A stretch of 64,000 nt of DNA from Diphasiastrum complanatum (GCA_029204225.1 CM055101.1:30057975-30121974), one strand, 5' to 3'; shown: positions 10,095 through 20,459, counted from the first letter of the stretch. Translations and numbers: made by a program. Notes: generated from the sequence alone by a model not told the origin.

Positions 10095-10430
10095 TTATGG
10101 AATCTTGTTCATTATAGTATCAAAACACCTATACGCCTTCGTCCTCTTGTCATAATCGACGAAGATACACTTGATTGCTTTGGCATCAAGTTTCTTTCGC
10201 TCTTCCTTTGGCACATGTACATAGGCCTTACATCCAATGACACGAAACTTGTCAATTTTTGGCTTTATTCCTGTAAATGCTTCTTCAGGAGTCACATTTG
10301 GAACCGCAACTGTAGGGCTCCTGTTTTGCAAGAACGTTGTCGCACTGCACGCTTCTGACCAAAGTGAGCATGTGTGACTGTGTGAATTGTCTTTTGATGT
10401 CGTGTTCCTTTCAAAATTCCTCAAAGTCAT
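10095..10430 (-). CDS. copia-E integrase, C-terminal part of core
   Basis: 111-residue frame with [39 protein letters not shown] and [17 protein letters not shown]. These are the copia integrase segments after the catalytic core (LxNRxPT...P.E.W, FG/IGCxAYVHxPK, GYxxxxKAYR). It is frameshifted relative to the core frame at 10411-10800, and the segment with the third catalytic residue is damaged between them. Confidence 0.85.
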   Translation of the reverse strand: MTLRNFERNTTSKDNSHSHTCSLWSEACSATTFLQNRSPTVAVPNVTPEEAFTGIKPKIDKFRVIGCKAYVHVPKEERKKLDAKAIKCIFVDYDKRTKAYRCFDTIMNKIP

Positions 10431-10800
10431 CAGATTTGTATTCGCCCCCTCTATCCGATCTTAGCACTTTGATGCGTGCATCCAGTTGGTTCTCTACTAA
10501 AGTCTTGAACTCCTTGAAGCGAGCAAAAGCGTCAGATTTCTTCTTCAAGATATACATCCATGTCCTCCTAGAGTAATCATCTATGAAAGTCATAAAATAA
10601 TATGCTTTCCCCAACGACACGGTCTTCATTATTTGCTCTAGCGGTTTCTTAGCTCTTGCAGCTCCACCTTTCTTGAATGTCTCCCTGTGATGCTTTCCCA
10701 TGACGCATCCTTCACATATTGCTTGATGATCATCCTGCACTGCCGGTAAACCTATTACCATCTTCAGCTTCACCATCAATCTCAAGCTCCCATAGTTCAA
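10411..10800 (-). CDS. copia-E integrase core
   Basis: 129-residue frame. [14 protein letters not shown] is the Cys end of the HHCC-like zinc region. [13 protein letters not shown] and [19 protein letters not shown] carry the second catalytic Asp (SDRGGEY). The D of the first HTDxxGP motif is lost: the frame reads [16 protein letters not shown], so the 'HTDLCGPM' stretch is deleted. The gene is therefore dead. Confidence 0.85.
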   Translation of the reverse strand: MNYGSLRLMVKLKMVIGLPAVQDDHQAICEGCVMGKHHRETFKKGGAARAKKPLEQIMKTVSLGKAYYFMTFIDDYSRRTWMYILKKKSDAFARFKEFKTLVENQLDARIKVLRSDRGGEYKSDDFEEF

Positions 10801-10812
10801 ATGACCAAGTCT

Positions 10813-11303
10813 TCAGTGCCACAACTCAGATTGAGATGATGCTGAGAAAGCCAAACCATATTCTCCTGGTTTTGCAGCATCCAATTTATAAAGGCCACAT
10901 TTACTATTTCTATAACCTTTCGCCACCACTTTATGGTTGTGGTTCATATCTCTCATAAGGCATCCATCCTTGACAGATTCAACCTTAAGATGTTGATTTG
11001 CCATTACTCCAATAGAAAGATACTTTTTTTGAGTCTAGAAACATAAAGCACATTAAGGATATTCTTGATTTTACCATCAAGAAACTGCACAGGTACATTG
11101 CCCGCACCCTGTATTTGGCATTCCTCTCCATTGGCTTGAGTGACCTTATCCCCATCATGGATTGGTGAGAATTTCCTAAACCAATCACGTTTCCCGATCA
11201 TATGCCTTGTGGCGTCTGAATCTATGAACCATCTGGCACCATCATCAACCTGGGATGCCAATGCCGATGACAAATGCTTTAAATGAGAAAATCGATGTAC
11301 CAT
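10813..11303 (-). pseudogene. copia-E protease and GAG-pre-integrase
   Basis: Frame 11004-11303 carries RWFIDSDATRHMIGKRDWF, a copia protease active site in which the canonical DSG reads DSD. GAGNVPVQFLDGK and NVLYVSRLKKS follow. Frame 10813-11004 carries the following region (KGYRNSKCGLYKLDA ... SQSELWH, the start of GAG-pre-integrase). Both are separated by frameshifts. Confidence 0.8.
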
Positions 11304-11335
11304 TAGTGTATATGCATTGTCAAATCATGGTTTAG

Positions 11336-11478
11336 AGGGTTAACTAGAGTTAACTTGTAGCGCCAAATAGTTCAGTGTTTCAAATTTTTGCCTACACATA
11401 TTTTCAGATTCATGGCTTTTTGCCTACGCATATTTTCAGATTCAAAGTTCAGTGTTTCAAATTTTTGCCTACACATAA
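11336..11478 (+). repeat. short tandem repeat
   Basis: The phrase TTTTTGCCTACACATA occurs three times (once with a G). It is separated by TTTCAGATTCA and preceded by GTTCAGTGTTTCAAA in two units. It lies directly at the left inversion breakpoint proposed for copia-E. Confidence 0.7.
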
Positions 11479-11479
11479 C

Positions 11480-12505
11480 GAATGACACCATCAAGGAAGC
11501 CGTGCTCCTCAATTGACTCTATGCTTCTCTTCAACGAGAAAGATGACAATGGATTATGGGTGCCCAAAAAATATTCAAAAAACTCTTGGGTTTTGATGCA
11601 TCCATCATCAAGAGGAATAGTTCGAAAAAGCAAAAGGTCAAACCTATCATTTCGATCTTATTGGAAGGCCAGAATTTTGTATTTCAAAACATCATCAGGA
11701 GGAAAATCTATTTCTAAAATTCTAGTCCAACATGTATATATGCATTCAGAGATGAATGTGCAAGGATTCAACCGTCAGGACAACAAAAAAAACAGATGTG
11801 ATTATTGATATTTTACAATACTTTGATTTTTGTCATTCATCAATATCTATTAGTAAACTTGCCAATCTGATCATTTTTCTCTTGCAGATTTATATCCATC
11901 CAACATAAATGAAGGGGAGCCCAGTGGATCTCTAGCAGGTGTGTTAGATGTTATTCACACTGATATTGGACAGCTGCAATATCGAGGTAGAATTGCAAAA
12001 GGTCTAGCTAATAGTGAGATCTTTTTTTATGAATCAATGTACATTCTTGATACAAAAGGAGATTTTGGACAAATAGGCCCAATTCCATTACCTAGTTTTG
12101 GAAGTGATGAATGGATTGCTCTAGATGCTACAGTTTCAGAATCATTTCATTGCAAGCTATATAATGAGGTAAAAAATTCATTAAAAATAAGCACAGGATA
12201 AAAAATAGTTAGATTGAGTTGGTTTATTTCTTCGAATATTTTTGTGGATTTCTTTTCAAGTGTCCATGTACACAAAACTCCAACGATGTTTGTATGCAAA
12301 AGTTTATCAGATAGTTTATTATATGAACTTATGGATGAAGGCTGGGACAAAAGGTCAGATGGAGAAATAGAATGCATAATTAAAATGTCTTCCATGTGCT
12401 TTCATTATCAAATAACAGGTTATGGGCCCACTATAAGTTTAGCTGCGTCACATATCCAAGGCTTTCCAAATTCATGCCCACTACTCGAGTCACTATTCAG
12501 ATGAA
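11480..12505 (+). pseudogene. intron-bearing gene fragment of unknown family
   Basis: Three open stretches: 11482-11808, 11888-12168 and 12260-12504. The middle one looks like a real exon. It is preceded by a pyrimidine tract and acceptor (TTTTTCTCTTGCAG, ending 11887). It reads SGSLAGVLDVIHTDIGQLQY and continues to FGSDEWIALDATVSESF, then ends KLYNE at a donor GAG|GTAAAA (12168/12169). The third frame includes SDSLLYELMDEGWDKRS. Codon use and gene-like splice sites differ from the retroelements around. I do not recognise the protein. It may be a host gene piece trapped by rearrangement or transduction. Confidence 0.5.
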
Positions 12506-12594
12506 GGCAAACATAATCATGTCCACAGTCAAGTCCATCAGTATTGAGTGGGCCATTTGAGAGGTTTAACTGCTCCAACTTCTCATTGTGACAA

Positions 12595-13207
12595 TTGAGG
12601 ATGGAACTTATCCTGAGGGGGCCTCTCGAAGATCGTGGAAGGTTCAGTCATACAACCAGAGAAGAGCTCAAGCGACTACAAGAAGCACAGAAGGAGTTTT
12701 GGCAAGGGAATAGCAAGCTTATGTCCTTATTTGTCCTTCCCTGGGAGACTCACCTGCAAGGCAAGTTAAATGTTCCCGGACCTCTCGGGAAGTATTGAAC
12801 TCACCACAAGAGAGAGGACATGCAGAACTAAGGGGAGCAACTCCAAATCCAAGGCATGCTTTAATTTTGGGATTATTGGGAATTTCAAGAATGATTGTCC
12901 AAAGCGTGCATAGGACAGAAAGGGAAAACCACATCAGACAAACGTTGCAACAGAGCATGATAACTTTGTTGTGAATGATTATGCATTCACATCTAGTGAA
13001 AAACTTGCCACCCATGAGCCGTTGGATCACAGTTGGTACATTGACTCAGGGGAAACCAACCATATGACTCCTAACAGGGATATCCTCCATGAATATCAAG
13101 TACTTTCTCAAGGAAGATCAGTGTACATGGGGGACTATGGGGGGCTCAATGTAGCAAGGGTGGGAAGTGTGCAATTAATGTATGGCAAGGAAAAGCCAAG
13201 CTTTTGA
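12595..13207 (+). pseudogene. copia-F gag tail and protease
   Basis: 12595-12785 encodes a gag-like frame. In another frame at about 12840-12910 lies CFNFGIIGNFKNDC, a zinc knuckle with the second Cys changed to Phe and the His changed to Asn. Frame 12971-13207 carries the protease motif HSWYIDSGETNHMTPNRD with a normal DSG. Three frames are used, so this is a pseudogene. Confidence 0.8.
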
Positions 13208-13294
13208 CAAGTTCATGGAATTTAAATCATATGTGGAACGTCAAAACATGAGGCAAGATCATCAAAATCAGGTCCTGACGATGGAGACGAGTAC

Positions 13295-14269
13295 ATGTCA
13301 AATGAGTTTGTCGCATTTTGTGAAAAGAAAGGAATAGAGAGGCAATACACACACTCCTACAGCCCACAAGTAAATGGTGTGGCTGAACGCAAAAATCGTG
13401 TACTTGTGGAGATGGCACGAAGTATGCCCCAAGAGAAGGGACTAGGTCTTGACTTTTGGGTAGAAACAGTAAACACCGCAGCCTACTTGATCAGTCACCT
13501 ACAAACGAAGGCATTAAAGGAGTGTACTCCAGAAGAGTTGTGGACAGGCAAGCCGCCATCTGTCAAGCATCTTCTCACTTTTGGGTGCATTGCCTATTGC
13601 CACATGCCCAAAGAGAAAAGAAAAAAAATGGAAATGAAATCAGAGCGCTGCATTTTTGTCGGATATAGTTGCCGTACCAAGGGCTACAGACTGTTCAAGA
13701 TAGAAACTAAGAAAATTATTTGTAGTCGTGATATAATTTTTGAAGAAGATGTTGCCTTAGAGGATGCCAATAAAAATACACATCGGACTACAATTCTTGA
13801 AATTGAACATTTGGAAAACACTCAAGGAGATAGCAGAATGGATGAACAGGATGGCAGATCAGAATACTTGAATTTCAAAGAATACCAAGTGCAGCAACAT
13901 GAAACTAAGCAGGCACAAGAGGTTGATCATCCATGTGAGTGCATGACCAGTGATGAGTTAGCAAAACAAGGAAGTGAGAAGAGGGCACGAATATCAGATC
14001 GAATTCGTAGGCCTGCAACTCGTTTTGATGATGCAGGACTCATGGCAGTCCATGAGCCCAAGATAGGCATTCAAGAGCCTAAAACCTTACATGAAGCCAC
14101 AACTGGGAGAGACACAAAACAACGGTGGAAAGTAATGAAGGAAGAAATATATGCCATCACAACAAATCAAACATGGAGTTTGACACTGTTACCACCAGGA
14201 CGCAAGGTGATTGGGTCCAAGTGGGTTTACAAAGTAAAACTTGCAGCAGACAGGGAGGTGGAATGCTAG
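13295..14269 (+). CDS. copia-F integrase (C-terminal half) to RT start
   Basis: 324-residue open frame. Residues ~8-40 are CEKKGIERQYTHSYSPQVNG then VAERKNR, containing the third catalytic residue (Glu of NGVAERKNR). FGCIAYCHMPKEKRKK, RCIFVGYSCRTKGYRLF and DIIFEEDV follow, then an acidic linker. RT begins with RWKVMKEEIYAITTNQTW and KVIGSKWVYKVKLA. The frame ends where RT is deleted. This is one of the longest intact copia frames here, but both catalytic Asp of integrase are missing by deletion. Confidence 0.9.
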   Translation: MSNEFVAFCEKKGIERQYTHSYSPQVNGVAERKNRVLVEMARSMPQEKGLGLDFWVETVNTAAYLISHLQTKALKECTPEELWTGKPPSVKHLLTFGCIAYCHMPKEKRKKMEMKSERCIFVGYSCRTKGYRLFKIETKKIICSRDIIFEEDVALEDANKNTHRTTILEIEHLENTQGDSRMDEQDGRSEYLNFKEYQVQQHETKQAQEVDHPCECMTSDELAKQGSEKRARISDRIRRPATRFDDAGLMAVHEPKIGIQEPKTLHEATTGRDTKQRWKVMKEEIYAITTNQTWSLTLLPPGRKVIGSKWVYKVKLAADREVEC

Positions 14270-14270
14270 A

Positions 14271-14420
14271 AAGCTTTGCCCCAGTAGCCAAAATGACGTC
14301 CATTTGGGCCTTGATCGCTATGGTAGTAGACTTGGGCTACACATAAAGCTTTGCCCCAGTAGCCAAAATAATGTCCATTCGGGCCTTGATCGCTATGGCA
14401 GCAGACTTGGACACGGATAC
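14271..14420 (+). repeat. 75-bp tandem duplication inside copia-F RT
   Basis: AAGCTTTGCCCCAGTAGCC begins at 14271 and again at 14346. The 75 bp (25 codon) unit encodes SFAPVAK...LIAMVVDLG twice, with small differences (W/R, V/A). A stop follows the first copy. Confidence 0.85.
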
Positions 14421-14427
14421 CCACTAA

Positions 14428-14735
14428 ATGGATGTCAAGGGGGCCTTCCTCCATGGAGAACTCGAGGAAGAGATACATATGAAACAACCACAAGGTTTTG
14501 AAGATAAGGAGAACCCTGAATTGGTGTGCAGACTGCACAAATCCCTCTATGGACTAAAGCAAGCATCCCGGACATGGTATGATACGATCAAAGGTCATTT
14601 TTTAGATAAGGGCTTTGTAAGATCATAAGCGGATCCTAGTGTCTACATTAAACAAGATAGAGGGCATATTATCATTGTAGCACTGCATGTGGATGATCTC
14701 ATATGTAGTATATTCTGAAAGTGATTAATCGACAA
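14428..14735 (+). pseudogene. copia-F RT central part
   Basis: MDVKGAFLHGELEEEIHMKQ, then PQGF and LVCRLHKSLYGLKQASRTWY are classical copia RT blocks. After a stop at 14626 the frame continues as ADPSVYIKQDRGHIIIVALH then VDDL, the catalytic VDD motif. Homology ends at about 14735, so the RT C-terminus and RNase H are missing. Confidence 0.9.
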
Positions 14736-15084
14736 AATAGTGATTTTAGACTACCTTAAATCTAGGAGGGTTATTTCTGATGTCACAAGTATGTCCCAAA
14801 ATTAATTTTTGGCTTTGGAGATATGAAAAGTAACATACAAAATAGTGATTTCAGAATTGCTTGATTCTTCAAATACATTGAGGTTGCCCCCAAGACGTAT
14901 CTTGTGCAAACCAATGTGGGACGGACATCGAAATTTTTTATACCATCCAGGTTAGGGTATTGTAGTCCTTTAAAAAATTTAGTACTAGTTGGGTATCAAT
15001 TTAAGGAATGCTAGACTTCTTTGTATGTGTTTCAAGACAGATTAAATGCCATGGGCCGAAATTGGCATCATGAGCACACAAGTG
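14736..15084. other. no recognised feature
   Basis: AT-rich sequence. The phrase AAAATAGTGATTT occurs twice (about 14732 and 14841). No coding motif was found. Confidence 0.5.
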
Positions 15085-15182
15085 TCTGAAGCCTGCCATA
15101 GGTGGCACATGTTTGCAATCCCCGACAGTTCCCTTACATACTACTATCCTCAAAAAAATTAGAAACCTTGAAACATGTCAAA
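15085..15182 (-). repeat. dispersed inverted repeat, left partner
   Basis: Reverse complement of about 20372-20455. Shared words are TTGAGGATAGTGGTATGTAAGG, GGATTGCAAACATGTGCC and TTTCAAGGTTTCT. Class unknown; it may be an LTR edge. Confidence 0.7.
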
Positions 15183-15419
15183 CTATTATTTAATCTTTTA
15201 TTATTTCTAAGATTTTCTTTTAAATTATTTAAAGTTAATATCTTATCATTTTAATAGTTGTCCTATAAAATAAAAAATTTGAATGTCTTATCTCACTTTT
15301 ACTTGTCCTTGAAAGAGTGAGACAAGACATTTAATTTATATTAGTTTGCAAATCAAATCTAATGCTTTTTAAATCAACTAAAATAATGATTTTTTCTTAG
15401 ACACAATCATTTACATTTT

Positions 15420-15805
15420 TTCTTTCCACTTACGTTTCGACACCTTGTAGGCTGTGGGCACAAATAAATATGCATTTTGACATCTGGCAGGCCACGATGC
15501 GTAGGACCATACCAAAACAATTTCCATTTTTTGTCACGCAAAAAAAAAAATTCCGTGGCATATCCACGCAAACTTGAATTCCCAAAAAGCTATAAATTGA
15601 GCATTTTTGAACACATTTTCTCACTTTTTTTTTGCTCACTAATAGTTTTCATTATTTTTGCTCACTATTTACTTTCATTATGTTAGTGATTAAGATCTTT
15701 CACACATACACACACACAAGTTTTTTAAAGCTTTCTTTCAAGCTTTATCTTTTTCTCTACTCATATCTCTTAAGCTCTCTTTTTTTCCAAGCTATCTCTT
15801 TTTAT
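15420..15805 (-). repeat. dispersed repeat, inverted relative to 31070-31400
   Basis: On the minus strand it shows a TATAAA-like element, then GAGCTTAAGAGATA, AAAGCTTTAAAA, a GT run, GATCTTAATCACTAACA and ATGCATTTTGACA. The same order appears on the plus strand at 31080-31380. It looks like the transcribed part of an LTR with a promoter, family unknown. Confidence 0.65.
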
Positions 15806-16504
15806 AGAGAGCACATCAGGATACCATCATCATTGCAGCTTCCAAAACAAGAGACATTAATGCGGGTCTTTTCAAGATTGTTTTGTCTATCACTTGTAGT
15901 CCCGTCAGAATTTGCAAAATCGAAAACCGGTCAAAGGCATTACCAAGAAAAAAATTGACAAAAATGGTATCGAAAAATATAAACATAGTGGGTTTCAAAA
16001 TGTGGGCACCGTGAGTTTTGGAAAAATAAGAAAATGATAATTTACGGTATGGGAACCGCAGTCATAGAGAAAAATCGGCAAGGCAAGTACCTGAGAGGCC
16101 AACCGGCCTAAGCAGTTTAACAGGGAAAATTTATGACCTTGTAAAAGTGAAGATTAAGAAGATTGGGTCAAAAAGGTTTTTTTTAAAGATGACCTCACCC
16201 AAGTGACACCACATTGGGTGATGTCACAAGACTTGCAAGTGGCTGATGTGATGGGCCCTACATATTTTACACATGTTGAAAAGCGGAGGGAAGTTTCTGA
16301 AGATTGACAAAAAAGCCAAATGAAGGGGGGCCCTCCAGCACCATCTATAAAAAGGCCCCAATAGGTGATAGAAAAGGGCTGAATGAATTTTAGAAGAGCG
16401 AAGAGTGCCGCTCATAGGTGGTTCTACTATCATGATTTGCTGCAATGCTGCTATACTGAGATCATCCTGAGTTTTGTTCTTGAATTAGCTCTGATATTTG
16501 CTAT
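15806..16504 (+). promoter_or_regulatory. promoter-like region, owner unknown
   Basis: About 700 bp without an ORF. A strong TATA motif (CTATAAAAAGGCCCC, 16345-16359) lies 140 bp upstream of the copia-D2 LTR. It may be the R/U3 part of an unrecognised LTR. There is no direct evidence of transcription. Confidence 0.35.
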
Positions 16505-17265
16505 GTTAGAATTGTGGACACGAACATCTTGACGAAAAGACACGAATGTGAAATGTTTGCGAAAGGAAAATGCTCATGATACAATAGGAGAAAGTCAGCC
16601 GACGCGAAAGTCAAATGACTCAAAGCGACACAAAAATCTTTGCGACACTTTTCGACCTTCACGCTCCAAAGAATTAGGAAGATTATGCAAGTACCATGAA
16701 GTGTAAAAACCCTGATCTGATATCATAATGTCAGCGGAAGAGTGTTAGGACGTGCCTAACCCACCACTCTTGTAATCCATGATTAGTTATAGATTGTTTA
16801 GTCAATCTAATCAGATATGCTACTCTGAATGTATGCAATTACTAGATGTATAAAATACATATAGTAGCAGATGAAAATATACCAAATAGAAGTCCACCTG
16901 TGAGCGAGACAATTTTTGTATGCAGGATCTACAGAGATCGAAGAAGTCTGCTAGTAAGCGAGATGCTACTCGTGAGAGAACACTATTTTCTCTCACGCCA
17001 ATGCGTTGTGTGGGTCTATCATACAACGCTCGAAATCAAGAGGATCAATAGATGATATTGTAGCTATTATGCACATATCACTCTCAATTTTTGTCTGATC
17101 TTGAATGAATTATTGTCTGCTATCGCTTGTGTATCTCATTCACTCGTTTTATCAATTCTGCACACTTGTTCAGTTTTGTTGAATGATGTATTAATCTATA
17201 ACGTAGATTAGTAGTGTCTGTCTACTTTCTAGAGGATTGTAAGAATGATATATCAAGTTGTGACT
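16505..17265 (+). repeat. copia-D2 5' LTR, 5'-eroded
   Basis: Collinear with the inverse of 39943-40900, the copia-D1 5' LTR. Shared landmarks are CACGCTCCAAAGA, TTATGCAAGTACC, CCACTCTTGTAAT, AGTCCACCTGTG and GAGAGAACAC...CACGCCAA. The first ~80 bp (TGAAGAAA...) are not recognisable and the primer site is destroyed. The gag leader and gag follow directly. Confidence 0.75.
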
Positions 17266-17289
17266 AGCAATCATATTCGAAATCCATCA

Positions 17290-17812
17290 TAGCCGCAAAG
17301 CTATCAGATCTAGGAGCCTAGGCACTCAAATAAGGAACCATCAACAAGTGAAAACACAATTCACAACAGGTGGCTTCAATAGGCAGTATGCAATCGAAGA
17401 TCTGTACAATCCTCAGCTCATCAAGATCTAACTTCCTAGCATGGAAAGTTAAGACCTCACTGATGCTAAAGGGAGAAGGATTATTTCCCTAGGTAGATGG
17501 CACTGAAGAGATGCCTACAACTACAAGCAAGGAGCTACGCGAATGGAGGGAGAAGAATGACAAGGTAGTAGTCGTGTTGTCATCATCCATTGAGGATAGC
17601 CTGACTCTTGACATGGCTACAATCTCTAAAGCAAATGAGATGTGGGATATATTACTCACAAGATTTCAGACAAAATCACGTAGTCAGATCATGCTGTTCA
17701 AAAATTAGCTGACAAATCTGCAATGGGATGGCAAAGATCTCACTTCCTTTATTAGAAAGATGAAAGATCTTTTTCTTTTACTACACAATTCTGGAGCAGA
17801 AAATACAGTATT
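17290..17812 (+). pseudogene. copia-D2 gag, 5' half
   Basis: Matches D1 gag in order: leader CTATCAGATCTAGGAGCCTA, then a start region with GTG in place of ATG (17375). SNFLAWKVKTSLM, GKELREWREKNDK (here SKELREWREKNDK), SSIEDSLTLDMATI and LQWDGKDLTSFIRKMKDLF follow. It stops within the codons for TVL, at GTATT, where the copia-E LTR begins. The continuation QLTYLLRAL is at 9250 on the other strand. Confidence 0.85.
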
Positions 17813-18066
17813 AGTTAAAATAGCAATGATCGACTTGTACAATGCTTTCTTATTTCGATGGCACCACGTGTGCTCAGCTATAAAATTATCGGGCCGTCTT
17901 TCTTTTATGAGCCCTTTGAGTGCTTTTAAGCAACTTTATCTTTGTACTTACTTATCAGTTGAATATATAGTTTGTGGTGAGCTATTCTATTATCTTGTCT
18001 TTTTGCACTTGACGTTGTGTTGTGGTGATTGATCCGGTCGGGTGTTTAAACTATTTTTTTTTAACT
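17813..18066 (+). repeat. copia-E 5' LTR
   Basis: 254 bp from AGTTAAAATAGC to TTTTTTTAACT. It is preceded by the target-site copy GTATT (17808-17812) and followed at once by the primer site. It is 85-90% similar by eye to 9270-9517. Its termini form a perfect 8-bp inverted repeat (AGTTAAAA/TTTTAACT). Confidence 0.85.
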
Positions 18067-18079
18067 TGGTATCAGAGCC
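18067..18079 (+). other. copia-E primer binding site, tRNA-iMet
   Basis: TGGTATCAGAGCC, the standard complement of the initiator-tRNA 3' end used by plant copia elements. It touches the LTR end without a spacer. Confidence 0.95.
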
Positions 18080-19345
18080 CTTGGTGGCTACAATCACCAG
18101 ACAAGAATAGAGAGCTACGAATTCACGACGGTTTGTTGGCTAGGAAGCAAAAACTGAGTGTGTGGAGATTCGTGGATTAGCTCAATACTGTAAAAGGACT
18201 CAAAGGTAGGGGATTGTCGGCTGAATCAGAGGGCAAGCAAAGATTGAAGCTGGAAATTCTTCTGGAGGGTTGCTTGGCATTTGTGATTGGTTTGAATCCA
18301 ATCGAACATTGTTTGAAGAACGGTTTGGAGCATAATATTGCTTGCTGTAGGGCGACCTTAGAGGGGTAGATAGCTGATCAGATAGGTTCTCAAGAAGATC
18401 AGATAAAGCCCAAAAATGTCTTATTCTTTGACAGCTAGGGTTTCAAGAAGGGAAAAAGCATTTCTCTCTCAATACAAATCCATTTTTTGAGTTGTAAAGA
18501 GCTAGAGGTGGGCGCCCTAGTAGCGCGACCCTGCCTGTAAGAAGTCGTGGGCGGCCGTGAGCTCTAGAAGATGCTGGAGCAGTTTGAATATGCATCAAAA
18601 GCATAACCCCAACAAGAACTCGTTGGAAGAGAGGGTGAAGAGAGCCGTGGAGAGCTCGGGATAGTCGCTCGCATTTAATCGTGAGGATGCATAGTGCTTG
18701 CAGGGCGCTGGTGCATGGAAGAGCAAGTTTAGTAGCTCAAAGTTGTTGAGGATCATCAGATTAGCCCGAACTATGAGCACCGGCCACGATGAAATGCTTA
18801 GGGAATAGTTGTAGGCCTTTGGATGGTGAACCACCATTGGATGGTGCGATGAGGGCCTAAAGGGGCCTAAAGGGCAAAGGCACCCTTCTTTTCATTAAAG
18901 ATTTTCAAACTAAAAAAATTGTTGGTTCCCAAGTTTTGTGAAAGGTGAAGTTTCTTCACACTGAAGAAACAGTTCAAAAACCCAAATTGCCCTTATTCTC
19001 ACCTCCTTTAGCCTATTTTGGCCAAATGAAAGACGATAGCCTCCAAACGAAGGACACCCTGACTGTACCTGCAAGTACGGTACACCAAAACAGAGTGATT
19101 GCCATGAAGAAAGTATTTGGAATGTGCCAGAAGTGATTTCACCATTCCACTAGGCAGGTAGCTGGGAGTCGGTGACGCAAAGTATTTCGGAAAGTGACGC
19201 CAGTTTGGCTTTTAATTTGGCAAAAGAGAGGCGGGTGGCCTGGTAAGCCAAAAATTGCAGGTCATTATTATTGATTTCTGACATCACGGTTGGCTTCGGC
19301 ATACACTTTATAGCCTACAGGTGGAGTTTCCATTGAGTTTGGTAA
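18080..19345 (+). other. copia-E untranslated leader
   Basis: 1.27 kb between primer site and gag with no supported ORF. The segment 18990-19345 is shared with the copia-C leader (46440-46800), including ACCTGCAAGTACGGTAC and AACAGAGTGATTGC. This shows that the two families are relatives with different LTRs. Confidence 0.7.
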
Positions 19346-20198
19346 TGGCAAACATCAATGAGCCAATTTTGGGCGATGCAAGCAAACTTGATGGGGCTTC
19401 TAACTACAACATCCGAAAATTCAAAATGAAGAGCATTTTGATGGAGAAAGAGTTATGGGAGATCGTGGCAGGAATTCAACTCTGGCCAAATACCACTTCA
19501 AGTGACATGAGGGCCTTTGATAAAAAGGCGCAGAGAGCATTGTCCTTGATTAATCTTTCAGTGAAAGACCATGTGATCACTCATATAAGTGATGCCACGA
19601 CGGCTAGGGGAGCTTGGGAAGCTCTTAGAATGCAATTTCAAACTTGCAATCCAGCTCGGGCCATGTTCTTGAAGTTGAGATTGAAGTAGCTAGGATGGAA
19701 GATGTGAATCGGTGGGATCTTTCTTCACCAGGATAAAGGAGCTGAGAGATCAACTTGTGGCAATTGGAGAACCAATTAGGGACGTTGAATTTCTACATAC
19801 TACAATGAGCGGTGTCTCGGAAGGGCTACAGATGTTTGTGAGTGGCATTGCTTCGAGGGAAATATTGTCTACTTTTGAAGACTTCCACAGAATCATGTTG
19901 CAAGAAGTGCAGCATCATGAAGTGGTGAAGTAAAGGCAAACCCCACAGGAGGATCAAGCCTTGCTTGCTAAAGGCAAGAAGAAAGGATGGAAAAGGATTC
20001 CCAAGATATCCAAAGATGATGATGATGAGGGAGAGTCGTCATCAAAGTCGAAAAAGAAGAAGAAAGGCAAATGTTACTATTGCCACAAACCAAGTCTTTA
20101 TTTTCAATATTGTTTGGGTCTCTTTGGACAATGATGAGCTGGAAGGGAAGGCCTCAACAACCAATAGAAAATCCACATACTGCTTGACGAAACAGTAA
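19346..20198 (+). pseudogene. copia-E Gag
   Basis: Start ATG at 19346 (MANINEPILGDASKLDGASN). Typical copia gag blocks follow: KMKSILMEKELWEIV, KKAQRALSLINLSVKDHV, ARGAWEALRMQF, FFTRIKELRDQLVAIG and ILSTFEDFHRIML. A Lys-rich stretch leads to a degraded knuckle CYYCHKPSLYFQYC (His to Phe). Stops at 19687 and 19931 and a frameshift break it. Homology ends at about 20150; protease and the rest are at 11320-9518 on the other strand. Confidence 0.85.
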
Positions 20199-20371
20199 TA
20201 TATTTAAAAAGTTTTTATTTTATTTATATTTGGAAAAATTTGCGTTACGTAGAACCTCGATATCAAGGTTTCAATTGGTCCACATGGCTATGAAAATAAG
20301 AAAAAAAATAAAAAAGCATATTTTTTAAAGACCCACGTCGGGCTCTAAGTTTCTCTAATGTGACATGTTTC
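20199..20371. other. junction sequence after copia-E gag
   Basis: No recognised feature; probably contains the right breakpoint of the proposed inversion. Confidence 0.4.
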
Positions 20372-20455
20372 AAGGTTTCTTATTTTTTTGAGGATAGTGG
20401 TATGTAAGGGAATTGTCAAGGATTGCAAACATGTGCCACCTATGGCAAATTTGAT
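20372..20455 (+). repeat. dispersed inverted repeat, right partner
   Basis: Reverse complement of 15085-15182. Confidence 0.7.
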
Positions 20456-20459
20456 CATA

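Larger units (their letters stand above)
9518..11320 (-). mobile_element. copia-E, 3' half (protease to 3' end, RT/RNase H deleted)
   Basis: Minus-strand order is protease (11303-11004), GAG-pre-integrase (11004-10810), integrase (10800-10100) and integrase tail (10086-9562). A direct jump follows from the RT start (EMESIHRHDTWELVDLP, about 9590-9540) to the polypurine tract at 9531-9519. RT and RNase H are therefore absent. The 5' half (LTR, leader, gag) is at 17813-20198 on the plus strand. Confidence 0.85.
12595..14735 (+). mobile_element. copia-F internal fragment
   Basis: Plus-strand order is gag tail, degenerate knuckle, protease, integrase C-terminal part and RT. A deletion lies between protease (to ~13200) and integrase (from ~13295), removing GAG-pre-integrase and the first integrase half. 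A further small deletion joins VKLAAD directly to FAPVAK in RT. No LTR was found at either end. Confidence 0.85.

Noticed and set aside
9853-10576. Plus-strand ORFs over copia-E
   Set aside because: Shadows of the integrase frames on the minus strand.
18595-18837. 80-codon minus-strand ORF
   Set aside because: Lies in the copia-E leader opposite to transcription, with no motif.
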